A DNA stretch of 64,000 bases. It comes from Actinomortierella ambigua. Its lineage: Eukaryota; Mortierellomycota; Mortierellomycetes; Mortierellales; Mortierellaceae. The DNA lies in the NCBI GenBank assembly GCA_016098155.1, contig JAAAJB010000116.1, positions 1 through 64,000 on the forward strand. Reading direction: 5' to 3'. This document shows positions 1-12,242 of the stretch, piece by piece. Position 1 is the stretch's first letter, and every line of letters starts with the position of its first letter. Made by a program: the position numbers and the translations under genes. The notes beneath the pieces were generated by a model. It saw only the letters and a list, made by a program, of their open reading frames with translations. It made no database searches and was not told the origin of the DNA.

Positions 1-57
1 AAAAAAACTCACTTACCTCATCTCTTTCCACGGGTGGTGGCACGGATCCCATGATAG

Positions 58-651
58 GCCCTTGCATCCCAACAACCCACAGCGACAACAGCAACAACCA
101 CACAGCTCTCCAATACGAGCAGCCATCACAGCTCCACGTCGATATCGGCGGCAGGAATGGAGCCCTTGGCACTGTCACTCTCCACAGAAGCTTCCTTCCC
201 ACCTGCAGATGATGCTCATAGTCCACCCAAGGCTCCAGAGGCGGCGATCATCCCGCAACAATCGCAGGCACTCTCTCCGAGTATTAGTAGTAGCGGTGGT
301 GGTGGTGGTGGTGGTGGTGGTGGTGGTGGTGGTGAGGCCATGTCCCCTCCAAGAGTACCGCCGCTGTCGCCGCAGGAAAGCATGTACGGAAGAAGAGGTA
401 GCGATGGTAGGGGGGAGGGGCGGCCACCACTTTACCAGAATCAGCAGCAGCAGCCCAGAGGGTCGTATTCGTCCCTGTTTGCGGATGGGTTGGTGACGTC
501 GCCGACGTTGGCCACAGGGGACCCGAATCAGCCTGTGACGCGCGAGGACCTGCGGTTGATGGAGTCGCGGATCATGCTGGCTATGGACCGCAAGCTGTCG
601 CAACTGGAGGAGCGGATCATGGCCAAGCTGTATGCCCGGAACCGGCTGTGA
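58..651 (+). CDS. 3' terminal exon of an unrecognised protein (partial)
   Basis: Only the last exon is inside the window. The reading frame that ends at the TGA at 649-651 is open back to stops at 52-57, and an AG at 56-57 preceded by pyrimidine-rich sequence is the likely splice acceptor, so the exon probably starts near 58. The encoded tail of about 197 residues is low complexity: Ser/Pro/Gln rich, with a run of 13 glycines encoded by a GGT microsatellite. It closes with a short charged amphipathic helix (REDLRLMESRIMLAMDRKLS and following) that could form a coiled coil. I do not recognise the family. The next gene on the same strand starts 770 bp downstream. The acceptor choice is tentative; the frame itself is supported by its length and by the non-repetitive C-terminus. 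Confidence 0.5.
   Translation, partial: ALASQQPTATTATTTQLSNTSSHHSSTSISAAGMEPLALSLSTEASFPPADDAHSPPKAPEAAIIPQQSQALSPSISSSGGGGGGGGGGGGGEAMSPPRVPPLSPQESMYGRRGSDGRGEGRPPLYQNQQQQPRGSYSSLFADGLVTSPTLATGDPNQPVTREDLRLMESRIMLAMDRKLSQLEERIMAKLYARNRL
292..333 (+). repeat. (GGT)n microsatellite coding poly-Gly
   Basis: About 13 GGT units lie inside the terminal exon of the first gene and encode a poly-glycine tract. Length variation here would change the protein without a frameshift. Confidence 0.9.
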
Positions 652-1417
652 TTCGTGTCTGCAAATAATAGCAAAGATACAAAAGAACAACTTGCTTTCT
701 TTTTTTCTTCTTTTTGCCTTGGACCCTCCTTTTGGTATGCCCTCTCAACCCTCTCCTAGGTATGGATTGCATGGTTCTTCTTTTTTTTTTGTTGTTGTAG
801 CAAGCAAAAAAGCTCTTTGGATTTTCACAGAGAGTACTAGAACATACACATATACTATGCCATGCAATGAAAAGATCGAAAAAGATGGCAAACCATGGCA
901 AAGAGCGTATTGCGGCTTCTTCTCCTCCTTACTCTTTTTTTTTCACGGAAAACATTATTTTCTTTGCGCTTGGTGGGAAGGAGAAGAGCCTGCTTGACTC
1001 ATTGTAGTCTACAGCCCTGTGTTATCGCTGATGCAACGGCACAGGGTCGCCAATGATTTCAATGTCCATCCTGTTACCTAAAGGGCCTCTGTCGACACTA
1101 TCACTCATCCATAAATGAATACGGATTAGGCCACACACTCGTGGATACGGGTGTGGAGGGCTCGTTGGGAGGTTTCTTGGGCAGAGCGACAATGTTATCC
1201 TCCAAACATGCTGTCGACCACCCACGGTGTACAGAGGGCACCAGCCCCATCTTCACGACTTGGTGCAACTTTCCAGGCACGCGGTCTCAATTGTAGACAC
1301 ACGCACGTGATCTACGAGGCTAATTTTGGGTATACGTGCATCGATGCAACGTAGAATGCATTTATTCAACATTGGCTCTTTCACGAACCATCTCAGAAAT
1401 TCATACAGGAACAGACA
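652..1417. other. Intergenic, 3' flank of first gene and UCHL5 promoter
   Basis: No gene is recognised. The stretch holds T-rich runs (around 690-715 and 780-790) downstream of the first stop codon and then unique sequence up to the UCHL5 start codon. No clear TATA box is seen in front of 1418. Confidence 0.5.
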
Positions 1418-2904
1418 ATGGCCGACGCAGGGAACTGGTGTCTTATCGAAAGTGACCCTGGTATGAGGACACGCTTTTTCCAGTAGAGCAGACCTCTGCA
1501 TTTTATATTTTCCTGGGACCCAGTGTGCTATAAAAATTAAACTACTTTTTCTATTATTTTTTATTTCCCTTAGGTGTCTTTTCGGGTCTGATCAGGGGCA
1601 TTGGTGTCAAGGATGTTCAAGTCGAGGAGATTTACTCACTGGACAAAGAGACGCTGCACGATCTCAAGCCAGTGCATGGCCTGATCTTCTTGTTCAAATA
1701 TGAGGGACGAGCCCCTTCCGACAGCCAAGCATCCGAAGCACCCATCGACTACACCAACCAGAACGTATTCTTTGCACAGCAGGTAAAAGCAAGGATTCTT
1801 CTCTCACTCTATTCCTCTCACTTCTCTTCTTTGGAGGAGCTCTGAACCATCAGCGAACATAGACCATTTCTTGATCTCTCTTTTTTTTTTCTCTCTCTCC
1901 CTCCCTTTGACTGTACCAGGTCATCAACAACGCATGTGCCACGCAAGCCATCCTGTCCATTTTGCTCAACTCAAACACAGTCGACCTGGGCGAAGAGCTG
2001 TCCAATTTCAAGAGCTTTGTTGCCGACTTTCCACCAGACGTAAGCATTCTACAACCGGGAACAAATGTTGTCAGGCGTTGGGGCGGGTGCGAAAACTATC
2101 ACCCTTCCTCTCTCTCTGTTTTGAACTGTATACCCCCTTTTTAACGACGTGAATTTGTTCGAATACGATTTTATTTTATAGCTCCGTGGACATGCCATCT
2201 CAAATTCTGACGTCATTCGCACCGTCCACAACTCGTTTGCACGGTCAGACCCCTTCATCAACGACATGCACGACCCTTCGGCCAAAGAAAAGGAGGACCT
2301 GTTTCACTTTATCAGTTATCTACCCATCGACGGAAATCTCTACGAGCTCGACGGCCTGCAAGAGGGCCCCAAGAACCACGGCCCAGTGCCGGCCGGTGGT
2401 GAGGATGCGTGGCTGGATATGGTTGGCCCGATCATCCAGCGACGCATGTCGAGTTACACGGGCGGTGAGATCCGATTCAACCTGATGGCGGTCGTGGATG
2501 ACCGTATCAAGGTCTACGAGCAAAAGCTTGCCCAATACAAACAGGACCTGGAGACCAAGGCAGGAGGAGGAGGAGGAGGAGGAGGAGGAGTTGAGGAGGC
2601 TGGAGCTGGCGCTGGAGGCGATTGGTTACGGGGCGAGATGGACCATCTTCAAAAGGAGATTGAGCGCGAACGGGAGAAACGCGCCAAACAGGAGCGGGAG
2701 AACAAGTTGCGTCGTCACAACTTTGTCCCGCTCATCTACCAGATCCTCAAGGGCCTGGCCCATGATGGCAGCCTCCAGCGGTTGGTCGACGAGGGCAAGG
2801 ACCGCGCCAAGCGCGAGGAGGAGTTTGCCAAGCAGCGCAAGGCTGCTGCCGCTGCTGCCGGCCAGCCTGTTGATGACGATGATGAGGATGTAGATATGTA
2901 TTAA
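1418..2904 (+). CDS. UCHL5: Ubiquitin carboxyl-terminal hydrolase, UCHL5/UCH37 type
   Basis: Cysteine protease that trims ubiquitin; in animals and fission yeast this subtype docks on the proteasome. Four exons are read: 1418-1460, 1574-1782, 1920-2039 and 2182-2904, all GT-AG, giving 364 residues. The start context encodes [15 protein letters not shown], which matches the family N-terminus. Catalytic residues are all visible: Gln84 just before the VINNACATQ motif, Cys90 in that motif, His166 in the FHFISY segment and Asp181 in YELDGL. The C-terminal part (about residues 260-350) is helical and matches the UCH37-like domain that binds the proteasomal receptor ADRM1 in other species. Differences from the animal protein are a Gly/Glu-rich insert near residues 250-270 and an acidic tail rich in Asp. 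It converges on the CINP-like gene, with 143 bp between stop codons. Confidence 0.95.
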
Positions 2905-3047
2905 AGAACTCTTTTTTTCGATGTTCTGAAGTCCCATGGTTCTAGGTGATATAATATAGCCAAGCCCAAATCAAGAAGGAAAGGGGGGGGGGAGGTAGTT
3001 TATGATGATAACTATTGTACAAGGGGGATGGATTTCAAAAAATGCGT

Positions 3048-4039
3048 CTATACTTCGAGCTCGACTTTGCAGAGATCATCAAAGTCAGCCAACGGTCCAT
3101 TCATGAGGTGGGGTTGGTTCAGCCATGCAGACAGAAGAATCATAGCCTTGTCTTTATCCTGGCGTTGAACCATCCCTTGCTTGGCTGCCACACCGGGCGG
3201 CACATTGGAAGCAGCGGACGAAATGATACCGGTGGTACTATGACTAGGTGGGTGGTCGGACAGACTCTCCTTCTTTGTATAGACAAGGATCTGATCAACA
3301 ATATCCTGGTTAACCAGCCACTGTTCGCTGTACATGTTGAACACCCGCTGGAAATGGATCCAGAGCTGCTCCAGCGTGCAGGTTGCTCCAATGGGGTCCG
3401 AATAGGTGAACCGCTCACCAAACGTCTCGGTCGCTTCCTCGATCAAATGCTCGAGTTGCGAGTGCTGTTGCTTCATCTTGATGTACTGTGCATTCTGAAG
3501 AAATATATGTATAGTGGAGACACAGAACGAAGGATCAATAAAAAGAATGGACAGCTTAGCCACTTGAATAGCATCAAAGACCATGACATGTCTTTGTGGC
3601 ACGTCCCTCCTCTTCTTCTTCCTCATTACCAGCTTTGTCAGAGTCGCCTCTAGGTCGGATGCTAAACCTTGCGCCTTGCGCTGCAGCTTTGCCTCGAATC
3701 GGTCCTTGAGGTCCTCGAATTGAGCCAATACAGGCGACCAGTATGCTGGATGATCGACATATCTTTTATCAGAAATGGGGATGGAAGAAGAGCATGTCTC
3801 CCTGGTGAGCAATGGGTATCCTCCTTCTTCTTCCTCTCCTACTCCTCCTCCACTGGTATTGTGATCAGGCCTGACGACGGGCCTTTTTTTTTCAAGTCCT
3901 ACCCCTGCTGCAACTGCACATTGACGAGTGCATTCGCCTGGGTCAATCCATCGGAGACCAGGTCATTCCACACCTTGCGCGATCTCTGGAATGCAATGAA
4001 GATGTCCTGCACCTTTCTTCCAATCGTGCCTTGAGACAT
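3048..4039 (-). CDS. CINP-like protein (CDK2-interacting protein family)
   Basis: Three exons on the minus strand, 4039-3903, 3762-3630 and 3494-3048, give 238 residues starting MSQGTIGRKVQDIFIAFQRS. The order of features follows the small CINP family: an N-terminal helix with a W-N-D-L plus T-x-A-N-x-L-V-N pattern, a central coiled coil of about 70 residues, a helix with H-F-x-x-V-F-x-M-Y, and a C-terminal L-S-A-W-L-x-Q-P block. In animals CINP binds CDK2/CDC7 and helps the replication checkpoint, and it also acts in ribosome maturation; which role applies here is unknown. The intron between exons 2 and 3 is 135 bp and has no in-frame stop, so a retained-intron form would add 45 residues. 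The family call rests on remembered motif spacing and is moderately confident. Confidence 0.65.
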
Positions 4040-7000
4040 GTCGAAAGACGAATACACACTTTGACACGCAAATAAGGACTACAAAAAAAAAGAAAGGAAT
4101 GTGTGGTCGCATGAGCTGCACACAAATTCGAAATATTCGTGGTCAAGTTGAATCTTCGGCTGGCAACTCAAGCTCCAACTCGTCCAACCGCTTGCAATCG
4201 AGGTTGTTTGTTTAGTTTCTTTTTTGTTCGCCTTGAGGGTTTGTTTGCTCGCGTGCAAAGGCAAAAAAAAAAACACAACAAAAAAAAAAAAAAAAAAAAA
4301 GACTACTGAGCAGAAGCAATGACAGCACCATTGCCCTTGTGTCCATACTTGCTGTTGTGCCAAGTCCTCTCTCTGCTCTCCTTCTTATGGTTGGTTCTTC
4401 TCGGCTGACTGTCGACTGGCGTCTTGTCATTACTTGACCAAAGAGCTTGTTGCGAGCCCATCTTGGTCAGACTACATTCGTGGGCGTAATCTATGCTGTG
4501 TCCTGCAAGAGATACTATGCTGTCTGCGATGACCCAAAAAAAAACACTGAACGCCATTCCAACCTCCTCTCTCTCTCTCTCATGCCTTCCTCTCCAAGTC
4601 GCTGCACATCCTGAACACAAAAGACTGCACATCCCTCCTCAAAATGGTCGGTAAAATTCTTTGAGAACAAAAAAAAGCGGGAAACCCGACGAAATAAGAA
4701 CAACGAGAGATAGATGGGCTGTGCAACGCAGATTGCACCTATCAGACAGCGCCTTTGCCAGTGACAAGGTCTGCATGGGGTGTTGAACAAAAAAAGGAAA
4801 GAGGAGGAAAGAAGAAGGGAGAGCTATCAGAAGAGGTGAAGAGGTGAGGGGGAGAGATGGGGACGAGTAACACCATTAAGTGACAAAGACATGGTGGGCA
4901 TGTATGTAGGTAGCACCGTCTACCCTTCTACTCTAGGAGTAGATGGACCATCAATCACGCAAGACCTGTGAAAGACAAAAACCGGCGCGTTATTTTGGGG
5001 AGGGGAGGGGATAGGTTCACATGCCTTCCCCGGTTTCGCTTCTCTCAGCCTTTGCGTATTCTCTTTTTCATTCGCCGCATTCCTCAATAGCTTGGGAGGA
5101 TTGTACAGCATCGTTCTATGCCAGCCTTATCTCTTCAGCTCTCGTACAGGAGAAACTGAGACGTATAAGAGAAGCAGTACAAACATGTAAAGAAAAAAAT
5201 ACCTGTGTTGTGGAGGGGGGCCATTGCGTTGTTGCTTCAGGTGCATTGACTTTGGACCTTCAATGTCTTGCGCTTATTCCTGCTGAGGGGTTGCCAAGGC
5301 GCATGGGAAGATGCAAGGTAAATTGTTTTTTGTGACCAGGCGCCCTTTTAGTGTATAAAGAAAATAGATCCACGGGCCGCTTTATGTTATGTTGCATGCA
5401 ACAACAATAAAGAGTTCCCACCTGATTTCACGCATGGAGAAGCATATGATGGAGTGTTTCCAAGTTGAGCGAGACCATGGAGACCAAGCCCTTCAGTGTG
5501 TTTTCTCTGCCAAACAGACGCGTTGTTGGCAATATACCCACCATTTAGTAGACGGGCTGTCTCTCCATGGTCCCCGAATGCCCCCTCCCTTATCTATTTG
5601 ATGTATCATTCGTGTGGGAGAGCTTGGTTTCAGAAGGGAGGAATATACTTCTTGGCCTGACCACTTTTCTTTTATTGATACATCCCATCGTCCGCTGGAG
5701 CACAACAAACAAAAAAAAATAAACGAAAAAGGTGGCCACCGCCCTTTCCTCATGCCGCTCGCGGATGGCTCTTTTGGTTCGCTTCGGCTGGGGGGAGTGA
5801 AGCGTAGTTGGACCCAAATGTTAACGCTTTAATGTTTAAAGTTATTGTTTTTTGTACCTGAAGCTCGCAAAAAGCAAGATCTTCCCTAATTCGAGGCGGC
5901 TCGCTTTGACTTGATCTCATCCTACAGCCGTTAGGGTGGGACTACCTCCCCGCCTAACTCACACATTGGTCTACTGACTAATTTTGAGGGAGGGAGGGAG
6001 AATCGCCTCTATTAGGCCATCTCCAAGAGTGAAAGAAAACGCGCCCTTTCAAAACACGTTTACACTCATAGAAAGTTGAGAATAGACGCGCAATCATCTG
6101 CCTGTCCCACTCCTTTTGAGGAGCAGGCGCCAGGACCACATGCTCACCGAGAATCACGCGCCTCTACTCACATCGCAGAAATGGCTGTGCGATTATTTTC
6201 TGTAGGTCCATCTGGTCCATATGTTATTGAACGGACAAAAGGTGGCCAAAGACATCCAAGGTTAAGAACCTAAAGGTGCGCCATATCATATGAATTCCTT
6301 TATCTTTTGTGGGAGAGTAAAAGTGGAGGAGATTGGAAGTATCATGCAACAGATGTGGAGCAGGGCTCATTGGGCGATACACCAAAGTGTAGCATTTCCC
6401 TGTTTCCAAGACACATGTGCCAAGGCAAACTGGGCTCCGCTCCCCCCCCCTCCTGCTGTTCTACGTGCATTACAGACTACAAACCTTGTCACTTTTATAC
6501 TGGAAGGAAGGGAGGGGAGGAGGCTGAAAAGTTAATCTCTCACGGCGCAGCCCAACCTTCTCGCTTTCTTCACTTTACACCGAAATGTCGTTTTGTTCAT
6601 GAGAAGGAACCACGAGGAGTAAGAGAAGGAAGAGGTTTGATTACCCTCATGATGCTACATTTGTCTGGATCGATAGATTGCTTCCGTGGAGATAGGGTAA
6701 GGGTATGACATGCAAGTTTAGTCTAGTGGGTAAGCATGAGCTTTAATCTTTTTACTGCTGCTAAGCATTGCCATATGCTTCCTGTGTGACTAAAAAAAAA
6801 AAAAAAAAAAAAAAGACTTGGGGCAATAAAAATGTGTACACAGCTTGAGGTCGTGCTGGTCGAGCATAACGAAGAATACATGAGCTGGGATACGTATTTT
6901 GCGAGGAGAAAAGAAGAAAGCACCCACACTCACTTCATTATCTGTCTACACTGCAGACTGGCAACAATGAGAAATGGAGCTCAAAGATCTCCCCTACTAT

Positions 7001-7800
7001 GTATGGCATGTGCAACTATCTCTCATTCGCATCCTTTGTCATGCGAGCAAGCTGAGGTGGATTTTCTTACTGTCCAGCCCTTGATCCTCAACACCAGTTG
7101 TGTGGTCCATGCATCCAACTTCCGGATCACCCTAATGGCCACTCCAATAGTGGGCAGTCGAACGCAGAAGAAAAAAAAGGGGGGGGGGCAAAAGGGGACA
7201 CTTTTGAATAGCTGCCCTTCCACACCTTTTAGTCGACCAACGGCGGTTGAGCGAATTAGCAGGAGTTCTAGTGTTGTGTAATCCACTCTCAATAGGGAAT
7301 ACGAATACGTTCATTTCTTCTCCTGTGCCTCTCGTGCAAATCAACACCATTGGGCACACGTCCCTCGGTGGACAAACACACTGAGAGAAGGAGGCTACAT
7401 AAATGATTTGATACACAAAGAATTGCACGAAATAAAAAACACATGCTTGCCCTCCATCGCTCAGCAACAGACAGTAGCACCACACTTTGCTTCACCCTCC
7501 ACGATCGACTGGGAGGTGAGAGAGGGAGAGAAAGAGGCGGAGGAATAGGATATGAGGGGCTGGTCTCAAGCATCTTTCTGGACAACACAACTGCCAAAAG
7601 TGACAAGATAGAAAACAGCAAAAACGCTCGATCCTCAGGGCCGACAACAAAAAAGAATGCCCGTTATTAATGTTAATTCATCTCGTGCATAGTTGTGGGG
7701 GGGGGGGAAGAGATATCTTCTCTCCACAACACAAGGTCTTCTGGTTAAAGTGAACCTTTGGTGGCTCAAGCCTCTATCTCGGAGAGAATGAGCGAGTGAA

Positions 7801-7806
7801 GAGAGA

Positions 7807-7838
<32 letters not shown>
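7801..7838. repeat. (GA)n microsatellite
   Basis: An almost pure GA dinucleotide tract of about 38 bp in intergenic DNA. Confidence 0.9.
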
Positions 7839-8243
7839 TCTACAACAGGCCTCTACTTTGCTTTCAGGAACACCCCTTCTGATGGGGAATGCATTGAGAG
7901 TGTCTGTGGTATGGGACGATGAGCAACACAGGTCGGCAGGACCAGCAGAAGGGGACAGGGGCGAGACCCTAGCAGCAGCAGGATCGACTGACTCTCCACG
8001 CCCACAGCGGGTCAAAGTAAATTTAGAGTTTAGACCTTTTTGTCATTCAATGGGGGTGAACCTTTGGACAAGAGTGCAGCATTATTACTTCTCCAAGGAG
8101 GAGAGAAGAAGAAACAGGGAGAGCAGAGAAAGAGACGGCCTCCGTTTGTACAGTACAGTACCTCGAGCACGAGCAAATCAACAAAGGCTCCCTCCGAACA
8201 CAAGACGGAAAAGCTTAGAGTGACAAAGTGAAAGGGACAGATG

Positions 8244-8251
8244 TATATAAA
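8244..8251 (+). promoter_or_regulatory. TATA box of the SEC14-type gene
   Basis: The octamer TATATAAA lies 185 bp upstream of the start codon at 8429, followed by a C/T-rich leader. Position and match fit a core promoter with a 5' UTR of about 150 bp. Confidence 0.55.
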
Positions 8252-8428
8252 TCATGTCCCTCGAGCTAGCATTTTCACTTTTTCCTTCTTCTTCAAGTTT
8301 CTACTTCCTCCCTTGCTCTCATTCCTGCTCACCTTCCACCTCGACCCAGACGATCACCGCCACCTCCTCCACTCGACGACCTTATACCCTCACCCTCACC
8401 CTCCTACCCTATTAACGAAACAACCGCC

Positions 8429-10124
8429 ATGGCCCCTTCAACCTCCACATATGTCCAGCCCGCTGTCATCACCGACGGCCGTCTCGGCCACCTGACCCCC
8501 GAGCAGACCGCAATGCTGCAGCAGTTCTGGGTCCGCCTGTATGACATCTTTGACGGCAAGACCCAGTTTGACCAGACCGCCCCCTCTTCCTTCAAGGGCC
8601 AGGCCCGCGAGGAGGACGCTGCTGCTCCCCAGCCCGAGAAGAAGGGTTGGTTTGGCCGTGGCAAGAAGGAGGCTTCGACCTCGGAGGCTGCTGCAGCAGA
8701 GGTTGCTCCTCGCTTCACCGGCCAGGATATGTACAAGACCTTCTGGAAGCTCACCATGATGGATCACCCAGACATGATTGTCCTCAAGGTAAAGAAAGGA
8801 AAAAAAAAATAGAGAAAGGGGGTGGGGACTCCCATGCTCGCTCATGGACAACATGCTCGGGGGGACAGTGGGAGGGAGGGAAAAAGTGAGTGCGCATGAG
8901 TGAGGACTCTTGCTCGTCGACAACCACTCCTTCGCCGGTTGGAAGCAGAGCCCAAACTCTGCTTCTGTGAAAAGAAGTAGGGAGGGGGGGAAAACAAAAA
9001 AGCCAAATTCACGTTCACATTTTTTTTTTGCTCCACAATTCAGGCCATTGTGCATATTAGAGTTTAGCACTAACCCATTTGTTTTTCTCTGAACTAAACA
9101 CATCTAGTTTTTGCGTGCTCGCAAGTGGGTCCTGGACGATGCCATGAAGATGTTCTTGAATGCCCTCAAGTGGCGCATTGTTGAGCGCCTGGACGAGCTC
9201 GTCGAACTCTCGGACGTTGAGCTGGACGCAAAGTACCCCAAGTTTATCAAGCAGATGGAGTTGGGCAAGGGCTACCTCCGCGGTGCCGATCCTCTTGGCC
9301 GCCCCATGTCCGTCGTCAACACTCGCCTTCACCACAAGAGTGACCAGCCTGCAGAGACCATCCACCGATTCACTCTCTACGTAAGTGAAGGAGAAAGAAA
9401 GGGAGGGAGAGAGAGAAAGAACATTTGTGTTTCGTCACTTCCAAGTTACCATCTCTTGTCACTCAACGAAAACACCAACAAACTTTTTCTTTGATTATAG
9501 ACCATGGAGTGCGGCCGCATGCTGGTTCCCGAGGGCACAGAAAACGTGATTGTCATCTTTGATCTTTCGGACTTTGGACTGGACAACATGGACTGGGGCT
9601 TTGTGCGTCTGTTTGTCCAGTGCTTCGAGGCCTACTACCCCGAGACGCTGGGCGTCTGCGTCGTCCACCGTGCTCCCTTTGTCTTCTGGGGTCTCTGGAA
9701 GCTGATCGCGCCTCTGCTCGACCCCGTTGTCGCCTCCAAGTTTGTCTTCACTCGCAACAACGCCGAGCTCCAAAAGGTCGTCCCCGCCGACCGCCTGCCC
9801 ATCACCCACTATGGCGGCCTCGATGACTGGACCTACTCCTATGTGCCTGCCGCCCCCGGCGAGAACAAGTGCATGGAGGACACCGCCACCAAGGAGAAGC
9901 TCCTCGCCGAGCGCCACGCTCTCGAGCAGCGCTTTGATGAGGTGACCCGCAGCTGGATTGTCTCGGGCAAGCATACCGCCAGCGCTGACCGTGACGCCCT
10001 CGCCAAGGAACTGCGCGCTCAGTACACTCGCCTGACCCCCTATGTCCGCGCCAAGAACCTGTACCAGCGCTGGGGCGTCGCTGTTGACGGCAAGGTCAAC
10101 TGGACCTACAAGGTCAAGGCCTAA
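8429..10124 (+). CDS. SEC14-like CRAL-TRIO lipid-transfer protein
   Basis: Likely phosphatidylinositol transfer protein of the fungal Csr1/Pdr17 type, which exchanges lipids between membranes. Three exons, 8429-8788, 9108-9380 and 9501-10124, encode 418 residues. Residues 1-90 are a variable Ala/Lys-rich leader. The CRAL-TRIO N-terminal helical module follows (about 95-145, with the K-F-L-R-A-R-K-W block across the first intron), then the SEC14 lipid-binding core (about 165-330), recognised by VIVIFDLSDFGLDN, a CFEAYYPETLG helix and the floor segment around PLLDPVVASKF. The C-terminus (330-418) is a charged helical tail. Codons are strongly biased to C/G at third positions compared with the surrounding DNA, suggesting high expression. 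It converges on the IFI6-like gene. Confidence 0.92.
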
Positions 10125-11510
10125 ATCACCACCAAAATGACATATATATATTTGTAGAGTAGAGAGAGAGCCTTTTTTTATTTCCTACACAGTCTCTCCC
10201 TTTCGCGTCTTTCTTTCCTCCTGTGTGTATAGCATTTTTTTCTTTCTTTCTTTCTCTTCCACTTGCCTCTTGTAACTAAAATACCCATACCCTCGCACTT
10301 CAACTTTGTCCATGTCCTCAAATAATCCTCCGCATGAATGCCTTCTTGTCTAACATCTCCACGTCACGACGATTCAATCGACCAGGGTGAATGGTGGTGT
10401 CAAAGAAAACGGAGAACCAGGATCACCGCTTACCGTGAATATTTTAAACGCAAGGCTGACAGGTGTATGGTACCATGAAGAGGTGGCTTTTGCTCCTGCC
10501 TGTGTGATCCTACGCGTTGGGACGACACCCCTGCTGTGTTTAGAAGCTTGGACCACACAAATTGTCCAACCCAGGTGTTTTTTTTCACTCTGAGCTGCGC
10601 CATGACGATGTCTTATTAACTCATTCCTGAGACCCACCGCCGCAGGAGTTCCACGGTCACGCGTTGTTTCTGGATGTGCACAGATCATTCCCACTATTGC
10701 TCCGACCCTTCCCCTCCCCAACCAGGTTTGGGAGACTGGACACTATGGCCAATCCCTGAAGAGCAGCGTAGAGAGAGAGAGAGAGAGAAGAACCTGGGGA
10801 GAGTCTCATCGACATCCTACCATTCCCAGCGCAGCCATGAAGCGGCATATGTGTTTCACCCGATCTCCACTCCCCCGGTTGCACGCCCAGCTTTTCGCAG
10901 ACTAGTGTACACTACAGAGCGTCTTGTCTCTGCCACAGCAATCCTATGCACGAAAGAATACGCTACCTACTTGACGGCGATTGACATTCGCTTTATGCAT
11001 AACACTGGGTGAACCGAATGGTCCATGATGCAAAAGTTCAGCAGTGTTTGTCTGCGTTGGCATCACTCATTCGATGGGTACTATGCCAAGAGTTGTGTGT
11101 GTGTGCGTGTGTGCACTTGTGTGTTTTCGAGTGAGTGTGATGCAGGGCGTGTTTTTTTTGCAAACACAAGGACGGGTCGGAAGAGATCGTCTGCCCGACA
11201 CAGCAGTTGCAAATTTTTCTTTGATTTACCCTTGGTTGAGGGGTTACACACATTTCATCCCAGCTCAACCTTTCCCGCTTGTGTGTGTGTGTTTTTTTTT
11301 TTTTTTTTTTTTTTTTTGCATGATTTATCGATTACCGATATGTCGGCAGTCCACAAAGGGAACCAAGGACTTTTACTTTCACAAAAGACCACTTACCCAA
11401 ATTCACACGCTTCAACCCTTTCCTGCTGAGACCAGCCTTGGCGATAGGTTTCCAAGCAATTGAGAGAGAGAGGAGAGAGAAAGAAAGAGGAAAATGCTGA
11501 CGACCGAATT
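10125..11510. other. Intergenic between convergent genes
   Basis: 3' flank of the SEC14-type gene (TA- and T-rich at 10140-10260) and then unique sequence with a GT tract near 11095-11120, a 27-base T run at 11292-11317 and a GA-rich tract at 11461-11490. No gene is recognised. Confidence 0.5.
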
Positions 11511-12160
11511 TTATTTCATCGATGTGTGGCAGCAGTCTGCGGAGCACACCTCCTGGACCCGCACCGCGATGTAAACCATCCCTATCATGCCAACGATGGC
11601 TGAGATGGACATCACGACAATGTTATAGCCGGCCATCAGACCCATTGTGCCAAGCGACTGCATCAAGGCCACAAAGCCTCCCACAGGGATATGCCCCATG
11701 TGGCACCACATCAGAACCGCTGCAAGAGATCCAGCAACGACGCCTCCGACGGTAAATCCCGCGAGAAAGAGAGCAAGTGGGACAAGGAGTGGAAGGAGAA
11801 AGGCGCCCGAAATGGCTCCAGTGAGAGCGTACCCGATGACATACAAGATGCAAGCTAGCAGCAAATGAGACGAATAAAAGCAGAGTACAGGTGAATAAGC
11901 ATGTTGCCCATGGATGTTGTCAGCTTCTTCGGAATGGAAATCATAAAAAGACAACCATTGCATTGAGTTGTCAAATGGGGACTGAGGAGAGTGTCTGTTG
12001 CCCCGACATCGCAAAAAAGGATTGACTTACTCCACGGAATCACGGGAATTGGGATATCCGGGATTTCGGGGATCGGTATCTCGGGGATGCCTGGAGCCGG
12101 CATGTTTGGGATGGGGAATTGGTCGGCGAACCGGTCGGCGAACTCGGCGATCCAGGGCAT
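11511..12160 (-). CDS. IFI6/IFI27 (ISG12)-family small membrane protein
   Basis: Two exons, 12160-12031 and 11854-11511, encode 157 residues. Residues 1-43 start MPWIAEFADRF and contain a Pro/Ile-rich repeat of the form (I-P-x-x-P)n, with five to six copies. The rest is almost wholly hydrophobic and Gly/Ala rich with three to four predicted membrane segments. The segment GFTVGGVVAGSLAAVLM followed by G-G-F-V-A-L-M-Q-S-L-G-x-M-G-L matches the hallmark of the IFI6/IFI27 family (Gly-rich ISG12 motif, then LQSxGxxGL). Animal members sit in mitochondrial or ER membranes and affect apoptosis; fungal members have no agreed role. A short Cys-containing tail (VCSADCCH) ends the protein. The start is chosen at 12160 because it follows a TATA box by 83 bp and yields a clean phase-1 intron. 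Confidence 0.72.
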
Positions 12161-12242
12161 GGTTGAAACGATGGGAGGGTGTTGGGCTGGGACTTGAGCA
12201 AGTGCTGAGAAATAGGACCAAGGGCCCTCGAAAGGTTGCACG

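Larger units (their letters stand above)
4040..8428. other. 4.4-kb stretch with no recognisable gene
   Basis: I see no conserved protein and no splice-consistent ORF chain on either strand. The contents are homopolymer runs (poly-A 4284-4300 and 6792-6814, poly-G 7691-7708), a GA microsatellite at 7801-7838 and otherwise unique sequence. The right end holds the TATA-containing promoter of the SEC14-type gene. A non-coding RNA or fast-evolving small genes cannot be excluded from sequence alone. Confidence 0.5.

Noticed and set aside
6714..6790. tRNA-like start (TAGTCTAGTGGGTAAGCA resembles an A box)
   Set aside because: No B box (GGTTCGAATCC-like) at the right distance and no cloverleaf pairing.
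8647..8889. Alternative frame running through the first SEC14 intron
   Set aside because: The GTAAAG donor at 8789 and the acceptor at 9107 restore the CRAL-TRIO helix; read-through meets a stop at once.
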